64,000 nucleotides of DNA from positions 5,704,001 to 5,768,000 of the forward strand of contig OZ234503.1 in the NCBI GenBank assembly GCA_965153455.1, in the 5' to 3' direction. How positions within the stretch are numbered: the first letter of the stretch is position 1; each line of letters begins with the position of its first letter. A program made the position numbers and the translations under genes. Shown here in pieces: positions 33,089 to 45,000 of this stretch. The stretch comes from Sphagnum compactum. Its lineage: Eukaryota; Bryophyta; Sphagnopsida; Sphagnales. The notes below the pieces were generated by a model. It was not told the origin of the DNA and made no database searches. It saw nothing but the letters and a program-made list of their open reading frames with translations.

Positions 33089-36000
33089 ATGGCGCCGCGT
33101 GCGGGACGAGCAAAGGCGCACAAGTCCAAAGGCGAGAAGAAAAAGAAGGAGGAGAAGAGTAAAAGAATTATCGACTTCTCCTCTAAATTTTCTCCATTTA
33201 TTGATTGATTAGTTTTTTTTTTGTTTTGGTTTTTGGGTGTCTTCAACCAACTTCTCCTCCAATTTTCTCCAATTTTATTTATTTATGTTTTTATTCCTCT
33301 TGACCAATTTCTCCAACTTCTCCTCCAATTTTATCTCCTCCAATTTTTTTTTCTCTTGATCTCCTTCTCCAACTTCTCCTCCAAAAAGAAGAAATGAAAT
33401 TCTCCAATTTCTCTCTTCAACATCTCCAGTTCTCTTTGATTTCTCTCCTCCTCTTCAGCTTCTTCAACTTCTGCTTAGCAATCTATTTAGCTCCTCCATG
33501 CTTTCCAATCCATGCTTCCCCAATGCAAGAAGAAATGGGCATTGGAAAATTATCAATTTTCAAGCCTTATTTGTCTCTCCTCTTGTGGGGTTCAATTTCT
33601 AGAAGGATTGGTTTTTGTGAGATGAGCAATGTCAGATTCACTTTGGGTGGGGTTTATTCTATTTTAATTTTTAAAAAAATGATTTTTTCAATTTTTTTTT
33701 TGGAAACATGATCTATGAAACCTTAACCTTATTACACTATGTAATGTTGTCAAACTCTTTCTTTAGTTTTTATTTTTATTTATTTACCATTATTTTGTTT
33801 GGTTTGGTTTGATTTGCATTTCTTTGATTTATTTTCCAACAATTGGAGGTTTTTTTTGTTTCTCTCTTATGTGCAGTTTTCCCAGCAGTGCTCGACATTG
33901 CGGTCCTTCTTCCAGATGACAATAATAATCAGGTCATTTTGAAGGTAAAAAAGAAAGGGAAAAACTTTCCCTTACCATTGTAGACAAATGCAGGAAATTA
34001 TTTTGGCTTGTGTTGAAACTTGAGATTAGTTATAGAGTTATGATATCTTGAAGGATTTTGAGAGGATTTTTTTGAAGATTATATTTTGGATCTGCTGGTT
34101 CTTCCTCTGGTCTTAAGAAACTTTGTGATTGTGTGTGTGTGTGACTTGCAGGGGATAACAACAGACAGGATTCTGGATGTGCGCCGATTGCTAGCTGCAC
34201 ATGTGGAGACTTGCCATCTAACCAATATCTCCTTTCAACATGAGGCAAGAAGAAGAAAGCCCCTTCTTCCCTCCCCCCCCAAATACCTCCTCCTCTGGCA
34301 CCATCAATCCACTTCTTCAATTTCTGACATCCATCGGTTTTGCATAAATTTCTTCCCATGAGGTTTTAAATATTGAAGTCACATAGACTTGTTTAAATTT
34401 TCGCTTCTTCTTCAATAACCTTCTTGCCCCATGTATCTTTCCTTCATCAACATCACAAAAATTTCAATCTGACAAAAACTGGGCAATGATTTTCTATATG
34501 TTTAGTTTGTTTTCCCATTTGTCATTTCTTTGGGTTTTGGGTATCGAACCTCTTCAGAGTTTCTGTTGAATCACAGTGCCACCCAGTTCAGTCTTTTCAT
34601 CCTGTATACGAGACTGTGAGCAATCAGTCTCAATAACCCAATCAGCAAATCTAGATTGCTAGAAATCATTTGGTGAAGTGGAGATTTGTACAAATCAACA
34701 AAAGAGTCAATCTCTGTTCAAGCTCAAAGTGCTTACCTATTTGAGCTGCTGCAACTAGTATGGCATAATCACATCAAAGATGTTCTTTCTTACCTCAATT
34801 CTGGAAGAAATCTCTGAACTCATTGTGATTCTCAAATTTTTTTTTGTTGCTTATCGGTGGGCAAGCAGGTACTACAGAGTTGATTGCACTTTGTCACTGC
34901 TAAATCACTTACAATTTAGTGCGTATCCCCTGCCTGATCTTGCTGAACTCTCTGATCATGATTTTAACAGGTGCGGGGAAGCAGATTGCGAGACTCACTA
35001 GAGGTCGCTGGTCTAAAACCATGCACACTTACTCTGCAGCAAGGTCCACATACAATAATCATTTTTCTTTGTGTTGTCTCTCTTTGTCATTCTCTCTCTC
35101 TCTCTCCCATCCTACCCAATACAGAAACCATGATGATATACAATTCAAAAAAGAAGGGAGAAAAAGAGAAAAAAACAAATGGAAGAGGAAGCAAGCCTGG
35201 AGATGCAACAAACACAAGAGTGTCCCTTTCACTACTCTTCAAGCTTTGGCCTCTTTTTTGTTTTATCAGTTACAGAGTTTGCACATTCCTTTTAGCATTG
35301 GAGCATGTAGCTGTGAGGAAGTAGAGCATGAAGATCTAACATTATGTTAGGTTGTGTGGTGTGGTGGTGATGGTGTTGTTGCTGTACAGAGGATTACACG
35401 GAGCCTTTAGCAATTGCTCATGTAAGAAGGCTTCTGGACATTGTTGCCTGTACAACTTTCTTTGGTCCCTCTGGCAAACAACTTGAACATCCCAAACAAC
35501 CTGTCTCAAGCAGCAGCAGTGAGCTAACGAGGAGTCCATCAAGCCAGGCAATTAGCAGTGGTGAGGAGAGGCCACAATCATCATCAGCAGCAGGAGTTCA
35601 GGAGGAAGAAATTATGATTAGGGATAGTGATGATGCAGCAGGAGCAGTGATAAGAAGAAGAAGAAGAAGAAGCTCTGATGCCGGGGAGACGAAGAAGACC
35701 ACCACCATCATGCCAGAGGTTGCAAAATCTGGGGTGGTGACAAAAGCTGCTACTACTGAGAGGGGAGTTTTCAAAGGAAAACCAGAAGCTGCAGCTGCAA
35801 TGGCAGCTGCAAAAGAAGCTACAGAGAAAGGAGACATGACGGGGATGTGCCCTCCCTCCAAACTGGGCCAATTTTACGAGTTTTTGTCCTTCTCACACTT
35901 GACACCACCAATTCAATGTGAGTGAACCCTAAAACCTTAAACCCTAAACCCTCCCATCTGATGCAGTTTCTCTCAATTCTGATTCATGTAAACTTGCCCA

Positions 36001-39000
36001 TTGCAAAAATCTCCGGCAATGTGATAACTTGTGGGTCTATACTAGAGTCCTTAACACCAAGTGTGAGTGCACCTTAAGGCTGATTTTTGGCTGGTATGAG
36101 GCAAGTATATAACTGGTATTGAAACTCATATAAAACTGGTTTGAGGCTGATCATACATCAGTGTCCATACCGGGGTTGGTACATTGCTTACAAGGTTCGC
36201 ATTACCTCGGGTCCATAACGGTTTGGAACTTGGTGTGCATTATTATTGCCATACCCTCAAACAACATAACCACCCTTGTTGATATGACATGTCCATCCCT
36301 TACATAAAAAACTTAGGTCAGGTTTTTATAGGTTGAATGATCAAAAGACATATGTCGGGTACAAAAAGAAGAAGTAAAGCTTTGTTGTTGTATGTAGTTG
36401 ATTTTTGTCACCTACAAGGGTTTAGGGTTTGGAGGTTTAGGGTTTGGGTTTCTGGGGTAGGTTGTCATATTGGTTTTGGTTGATTGTTTTTGCTGCAATT
36501 TGGGTGTTGTGATATAAAGACCAGGAACCCCCCAAAAAAACAGGAGTTGCAGCTGAAAAATTCCTTCCCAGTTTGGGGGAATAAAAGGGAATTTGAGCAA
36601 ATATTCTTTGTGTGGTGGGTGTTACCACCCCTGTGACATGTTGCAAAGGGCTCAAAACCTAATGATGTGAAAATTGCAGTTTTGAGGTGCTCACAGAAGC
36701 AGTCACCCAAACAAGAGGGTGACCTTTTCACATTTGTTGTAAGTGTTTTTTCTTCCTCCAAATTCTGTCAATTTATTTCATACATGACATATATATATGT
36801 TGATACATCCGTCCATCCATAAATAGTCACATACTTTGGGTAGCAATTTTTTTGTGAAGAAGTTGTAGATGGGTCCATTCTTATTGTCGTTGTATAAAGT
36901 ACATATGTATGTATGTATGTTAGCTTCATGCTTCAATGTTGAAATCTTGAGATTGCACATAATTTTTTGTTGAACAGAAATTTTAGCATTGAAATTTCAT
37001 TTTTGAAAATATTTGTGTGTAGTGAAACTTTGAAATTATTCTATAATTTTTTATCGAATAGAAATTTCATCATCATCAAAATTTCATTTGAAATATTTCA
37101 TCTTATTTATACGTTGCAATCAAACCTTGAAATTGCACATAATTTTTGTTGAATAAAAATTTTATCATCAGAATTTCATTAGAAAATATTTCATCCTACA
37201 GTTAAACATCAACTCCTCCTCTCTCTCTCTCTCTCTCTCATGGATCAAAATTTGTGTGTGTTTTTTCTTTCACTTTTGGTTGCAGGTGAAACTTTGTAAT
37301 GGAAAGCTTGTCACCATTACAGCATGTGAGAAAGGATTCTACAGCTCCAGCAGACCATCCATTCATAGCCATTCACTCGTCACCTTGATTTCTCGTCTCA
37401 GCAAAGCCTTTGCAGATGTGTGTGTCCCTCCCTCTCTCTATCCATCCAAACCTGAATTTCTGGTCAGCGAGATCGTTCTTTGCATATCTATAGTGTTGCA
37501 CTCCTTTGCATTTGAAGAGTATTGCATTTGATATTCATCCTCGTGGCACTGTGTGTGGCCAGGCTTATGATGATTTGATGAAAGGATTTTCCGAGCGCAA
37601 CAAGGTACACACTCTTTATATACTATGGAAAACTTTTGACATTTTTGAGCTCTTGATTCTTATATATTTTCCGCACTCTCTTATTACAAGGGAGGTTTGA
37701 AAGTTGAGAACCTCAAGGGGTTTGTTTAGGGTTTAGAGAAAGAGAACCAACTCTCAAACTAACCTTAAACCCTAAACCTCCAAACCCTCCTTCCCAAACA
37801 ATTTAATTCATGTTATATATGTTTTCACCATTGAAGCTAAAACCCTAAACCCTAAACTTTCCAAGAAATTTTTTTAAAAAATTTACTTAATTTTTTCCAA
37901 TTCTTTTTTGGTTCACGTTCTTTTTTCACCTTAAAATCCTTAGACCCTGAAATATACAGTATTGTGTGTTTTTTATACAGTGTATGCGTATCCTGGTGTG
38001 CATTATGCGGTTTGACAATATACCGTATTGTGTGCTTTTTATACAGTGTATGCGTATCCTGGTGTGCATTATGCGGTTTGACAATGTACTGTATTGTGTG
38101 ATTTTTTTATACGGTATGCGTATCTTGGTGTGCATTATGAGGTTTGATGATGTACTGTATTGTGTGATTTTTATACTGTATAAGCGTATCCTGGTGTGCA
38201 GTATGCGGTTTGACAATCACCGTATCGTATGTGGTTTTTATACAGTTTGGAAATCTACCGTATGGGCTTCGGGCAAATACATGGGTTGTCCCGCCAGCAG
38301 CAGCGGAGAGGCCGTCTGTGTTTCCTTCTCTTCCAGTCGAGGACGTGACTTGGGGTGGCGATGGCGGAGGTCAGGCCGGGAGAAGAGACGCTCAAGCGGG
38401 TCTCATTAGGCGGCCCTGGGCTCATGAATTCTCCCTCCTTGCTGCTATGCCTTGTGCCACTTCCGAGGAGCGCCAAATCCGTGATCACAAAGCTTTCCTC
38501 TTGCACAATATGTTCGTGGACATTGCCGTTACGCAGGTTAGCTTGCTCGCAGAAATGCCATGCCCCAAACTCACTCACATTTGCATCATCAGCGTTATGA
38601 TGATGATGATGATGATGATGATCAGTATAGACATCACTTTCTCCATTTGCTGATTTCTCCATCTCTGTCTCGATCATTGATTTCTCCATTGCTGATTTCT
38701 CCATCTCTGTTTCCATCACTGAATTGTCCACTGATTTCTACCACTTTCTCCATCACTTTCTGCATCAAAGTTTCCATCAATTTCTCTATTACTTTCTCCA
38801 TCAATTTCTCAACCATTTTCTCTATCATCATCATCATCATCAAGTTTATAGACATCACGTTCTCCATCTGTTTTTCCATTACTGATTTCTCCATCTCTTT
38901 GTACATCACTAATTTCTCCGTATCTGTCTCCACGACTGATTTCTCCACTGATTTCTATCACTTTTCTCTATCCCTTTCTCCATCACTTTCTGCATCAAAA

Positions 39001-42000
39001 TTTCCATCAATTTCTCCATCATTTTCTCTGTCACTTTCTCCATGATTGGAGAGCTCATTGGTCACTTGAGACTTTGGTGTGACTTAGTCTGTGGGAATGA
39101 CACAGCTCTGCTTCTTTTTTTTGTGGTTGCAATTATTGACAGGCAAGTGAAGTCATCCAACATGTTGATATTAGAGTTTCACAAAAGGAACCGTCTGCAG
39201 GCAGCGGCAATAGTGCTGCTACAGATCTTCATGCGGAGAAAAGAGGTAACCTCAAGTTCACAGTGCATCGTGACATTGGTGATGCTAGCAAGAAGCTGGA
39301 AGTCAAAATTGATGCCAGCCAGGCTCTTGGGCTAAGTCCGCATCAACTAGCAGTGAAGAATCTGCTCAAGGGAGTCACTGCGGATGAGAGCACTACTGTA
39401 CATGTAAAATTTCTTATCCTCACTCCAACTTCCTTGTTTATTCTAAGGCTCTTTGGTAGTAGTCTCCTGTGCAATCAACAACAATTCTCCCACCATGAGT
39501 TCCAGATGTTCATGTCATGTATTTTTTGAAGTGCATACTCTTGCTGCACATAATGGAGTGATGATTTAGGGTTTTGTGCAATGTTAGGATTCGGCAACTT
39601 TAGGTGTGGTGATTGTGCGCCACAAGGGGTACACTGTCCTTGTTGAAGCAGTCAGCTCTGATGTTGATGTGGGAGAGTTACCCAGTGAGGTAGTTGTTGA
39701 AGATCAGATTGAAGGAGGTGCGAATGCTCTCAATGTTAACAGGTACTGTAGCTTATCATCTCCAATCTGCTCATCTTCATTGTGAAATTTGGTGAAGGTT
39801 GTATAGGAATTATTGTTGTTGTTGTTTCTACCTCCAATTGATGCAGGTGTTTTTTCTACTGGATGCATTGAAACTGAACATGTCATAAAGTTTGTACAGT
39901 TTTCTCTGGATGCATCATCATGCATTGGTGCAAAGTCTGATGAGGTTGACACAGGAAGACACCACTCTTGTTGACATGTCTGCAGTCTTCGCACACTTCT
40001 GCACAGAAGTAGTACAAATGGGCAAGCACACTCATCCTCAGCAGCTGAAGAGTTGGAGATTGCTGAAGCTCAGATTCATGCAGTTCTGGAAGAGAGCCTG
40101 GCTAGACTAAATGAGGAGCATGACACACCAGAAGCCTTGTACATCCGATGGGAACTCGGAGCATGTTGGGTGCAGCATTTGCAAACCCAGGCAGGAGGAA
40201 CTGAGAATGAAAAGGATGGATTGAAAAAAACTGAGAAAGTCCTGGAGCATGGCTCCTCAACAGTGAGTGAGAAAAATTTGAGTGCAAGAACTGGACTTCC
40301 AACACTCAAACCGCTCAAGAAGAAGGAGTTTGATAGTTCATTGAAAACCTCAGGTGCCATTTTTATGCTTTAAGAGTGTTGCATTGTGTTATGTCACCTT
40401 TGCAATGTTTTGGTTTTCAGATTGGTTGTTTGTCTTTCAGTCACACGAGGCATGTTGACACATCCTCCTGCAGGGAGTCAGTCAGGTAAAGAAGATTCCC
40501 AGAATCCAGAGAATCAATCAAAGGAAGATGAGCACACAGCACCAGTGGCACAACCATCCCTCATGGCACATCTTTCAGAAAGCACTTTCATGCGACTGAA
40601 GGATTCTGGGACTGGCCTACATTCCAAGGTTCTCTTGTTTCCATGACCTTGATAGATGTTGCATGTGCAAGGACCACCTAGATCAAGACTATCCTGTAGG
40701 TGATTGACAACACCAGCTATACATCATCAATAGGAATACATTGTGTGAAGGAATCCTGGATTTGAAAGTGTGATTTGCAGTGTTATTGTTTCTGGTACTG
40801 CTGTCTAGCCTTGCTTCATTGCAGAAGTCTACATTGGGGGTCCTTGCAAGTTGTATTGCTAACCATGGAGGAATGTAATGCAATGATGGGGGATGACTAT
40901 CCTGCAGACAATTAAAGAGCTAATGGATGGAGTGCAGCAGTACTACACTGATAATGCACTGCCTAAACTGGTTCGTCTCTCAGTGATCCACTCTTTGTTT
41001 ACAGTGGAATTTCTGCAATGTGCTTGCCAATTCTGTCTCCATGACAAAATGCGTTACTCACAGCAACAGCAACAATGAGTGATGCTTTATGTTTGTTGAG
41101 CCGAATGCCAAGGTCACTGACTTCACACTGTGTGTTCCTCATCATGTGAATATGCAATGACAAAAGTGGAATCTGGTTTTAAGTACAGGTAGCAGATTTT
41201 GCATCACTGGAGCTCTCACCTGTAGATGGTCGTACACTAACAGACTTCATGCACACACGTGGTCTTCAGATGCGCTCCTTGGGCCAAGTGGTAGGTGTAA
41301 TGTTATTTTGTTCAGCACACCTGATGATAATCCACCTCTCCCAAATTCTTACTCTTCCAGATTTCTTTGTTCACCTCCTCCACAAAACACAGTTGCCTAC
41401 CCGCAAATGCTTAGCTTTAGAATGATTTTAGAGCCCAGGATTTAGATTGAGAGAAGAAGATTTCTGGTGCAGGTGGTCAAGGTTGTGAGCCTCTTCTCAA
41501 GCAAGATGCTCTGTCATCTTGCACTGATGCAACATTGACACAACTGGATCTGGACATTCCTGCTCTGTCCAATGTATGATTACTTTCCAAGATTGTTTAC
41601 TATGGAGTTTTTTTCTTTTGAAATGGCAGGCAAAGCTGGCTGCGAAGTTACCTCATGTGCAGTCCCTATGTGTACATGAGATGGTAGTTCGGGCCTTTAA
41701 GCATGTTTTGCAAGCAGTTGTTGCATCTTGCAAGAATGCAGCAGATTTGCCTTTGAACATAGCCACAGCTCTCAATGTGATGTTGGGTGCGTCTCTCCTT
41801 GAGGAAGATTTGGAGAAGAGGCCGAGCTCTTCAAAGTACCTTATATGGAGATGGGTGGAGATGTTTGTGAACAAGCGTTTTGGGTGGAAACTTGTGGGTG
41901 AGGTGATATGTTCTGAACTCCGCAAGTATGCAATACTTCGGGGTCTGTGCCACAAGGTAAAAAGGAAATTGGATTTTTGAATCTCAAAACTCAATACAGA

Positions 42001-45000
42001 TTGTAGAATTCTTGCAGCTAATCTCATTTATCAACTTGCTTTTCTTGTCAACAGGTGGGAATTGAGATTGCTCCTCGTGATTATGATCTGGACACACCCA
42101 CCCCATTCAGAACAGGTGACATCATCAGCATGATTCCTGTATACAAGGTAGAGAAAGTCTTCGCTTTCTCAATATCACTAGAATAATACTGGCAGGAGTG
42201 TCTAGGGTTGCTTCCTTGTGAGTGTAGATTCTACACATTAGAAAAATCCTGGAAAAGTCTTGCATTCAGCATTTGATGGTGATGGTGGCACCAGTTAATT
42301 CATCTTGGTATGGTTGATCATCATTATACCATTTGTGAATTTTCCTTCTCTCTCATCTTGCCTGCAGCAAGTTGCATGCTCATCAGCAGATGGAAGGACA
42401 TTGCTTGAGTCCTCCAAAACAGCACTGGATAAGGGGAAGCTTGAAGATGCTGTCACTTATGGGACTAAGGTATGATGGATGTCTTGAGCTAGCATGAAAC
42501 AAATGTTTCCTAAAATACTGAAGTTTAAACCTCATTTTGAGTTTGTGTGTAGATATTGACAAAGGAACAGATTCATTCTTTTGTTTTTGAGGTATTTTTC
42601 AGTTGTGTAACTAAACATTTGAAACAAATGCATATTCCCCTTTAAACTCCTACTAAGATTGCACTCAGAGCTATTGTGTGCACTGGACTACGCAATCTCC
42701 ACATGAAGTGCACATAAATGATGTATTGCCTACACATTCTTTAATAGTTTAAACATGGTTGCAGGCCTTGGCAAAGCTGGTTGCGGTTTGTGGGCCTTAT
42801 CACCGCATGACTGCAGGTGCATACAGTCTGTTGGCAGTGGTGTTATACCACACTGGGGACTTTAATCAGGTGAAGTGTCATTTCTTACTGTTCCAGAACC
42901 TGATCATGAAGTCTGACAGATGAAATGTCTGAATTTCTACTTTGTTTGAAGAATGTATGTGGGAGAGGTCTCCTTGTAGTTCAACAAATTGTATGCATAA
43001 GAACTGAAGGATATCTTGATTGCAGGCAACAATCTATCAACAAAAGGCACTGGATATCAATGAGCGGGAACTTGGGCTTGATCATCCTGATACTATGAAG
43101 AGCTACGGTGACTTAGCTGTGTTTTACTACCGACTTCAGCACACAGAGCTGGCATTAAAGTATAGACCTGTGACTCACTAATGTGCTTATAAATGTCCAG
43201 TGAACCTTAATGCCTGTAGAATTTTTTCCCTATAGGAATAATAATGCATCTATAGTGGACATGGGTTCATAAGATGTTTACTACCATTCTGAGTTGTTGA
43301 CAACTGGAAACTGGAGGGGGTTGTCAGATATGTGAACCGAGCATTGTACTTGCTTCATTTAATCTGTGGACCATCACATCCAAACACAGCAGCCACTTAC
43401 ATCAATATTGCAATGATGGAGGAGGGCTTGGGCAATGTTCATATTGCCTTACGGTATCTTCATGAGGCTCTCAAATGCAATGAACGTCTCCTTGGTGCTG
43501 ATCACATTCAGGTCTTTCTTCCCACTCTTTTTCAATTTCTTGTTCTAAAAAATGTTACTTATTGATCTGTCGTGTTATAATCAGTTTATTGATCTACAAT
43601 GTGTTATATATTGCTGACACAAGTCTGGTTTGGTATATTCTTGGATGACATTGAGTAGCCAAAGCTTGTGGGTGTGGGTGCAGACAGCAGCAAGTTATCA
43701 TGCTATTGCAATTGCACTTTCACTCATGGAGGCATATTCATTGAGTGTTCAGCATGAGCAAACCACACTGCAAATCTTGCAAGCTAAACTTGGCCCTGAT
43801 GATCTCCGCACACAGGTGAGTAATTTGTTGTGAATTGCAACTTATTGGTGAAATAGTACTGAACCTAGTTGTGTGAAGGATACAACGTTTTTGGTAAAGA
43901 GCATCATATGCTGTTTGGAGCCCAATTCTATGAATATGTGTGATTATGAGTAATGCATTTTTCCCATGTCATATAGAGCTGCATTCGTGAAAATATTTCA
44001 GGATGCAGCAGCATGGTTAGAGTACTTTGACTCGAAGGCAATTGAGCAGCAGGAGGCTGCAAGAACTGGAGCTCCCAAGCCTGACCCGTCAATTGCTAGC
44101 AAGGGTCATCTCAGGTACTATCCTGTTTCATTATTGGTGTGAACTATTCTGTCAATGTTGATGTCGGACAAAGAGTTGAAAACTATCTTGGGCTTGAGGT
44201 GTGAAATGATAACTGTGTAGTTGCAGGTCTTAAACCGTTTGAGTGCACTTTGAATCTCCAGTGTGTCAGATCTGCTGGAGTACATCAATACAGAGGCAGG
44301 AGAAAAGGGCAAGGAGTTGGAGAACAAGCGAAAGCCTCGACATCTGAAGGTAAGTTCCATGTGGGTGAAAGTGAAGCAGGGTAGCATGAGGTACATATTG
44401 TATGCTTCCTTTTGCCTTTGCACCTTCAGCAAATTTACAGGCCTTCACATATTGTTTTCTACAGATAATACTCACGCATACAAGCACATAGATAACTCTG
44501 GTCTCATTCCAAATCTGAATTCCTAGGGTAGTATCTTTGTGTGAGAGCTGGTTCTGGGCTGTCTGTGTGATCAATTGAAGAAATCTGTGGTTTCTGCTGT
44601 TGGTCCTGCTTGAAAGTGGAAACACTTCTTGTGTTTTGCACACAGAATTACTAGTCGATATGTGTTGGCAGTTTTGTGAGCACACATTATGACACAAAGT
44701 TATGATCTGGATTTGGGGGGTTACAGTCTAAAGGCAAAGGACAAAGTCAGGCCTCCTCCACATCATCATCACGACACAGCACAACTGACGATCTTGCTGA
44801 GGCATTGACTGTAGTTGTTTCGGACGAGGAGAGGAGTGCATCTGATTCATCTGATCCATTACCAAGAAGGGACATCTGGCCCACTGTGCTGCCAGAACCC
44901 ATTGTTCCTCCTAGCCCACAGGAGTCCATTTCACCCATTGTCACCAGTGTTGAGGCCAAACTGGGGCGTGGCAAACAGAGTGTTGTTGAAATTACAGAAG

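Noticed and set aside
32935-33246. Minus-strand Ser/Leu/Phe-rich frames
   Set aside because: Antisense of the purine-rich CLU leader and exon 1.
37966-38409. Plus-strand frame with repeated [11 protein letters not shown] (147 codons)
   Set aside because: It is the translation of the 66-bp intron repeat, running out of frame into exon 9.
38255-38948. Long minus-strand frames rich in MEKS/MEK repeats (158 and 104 codons)
   Set aside because: They are the antisense of CLU exon 9 plus the TTTCTCCATC minisatellite in intron 9; the regularity comes from the DNA repeat.
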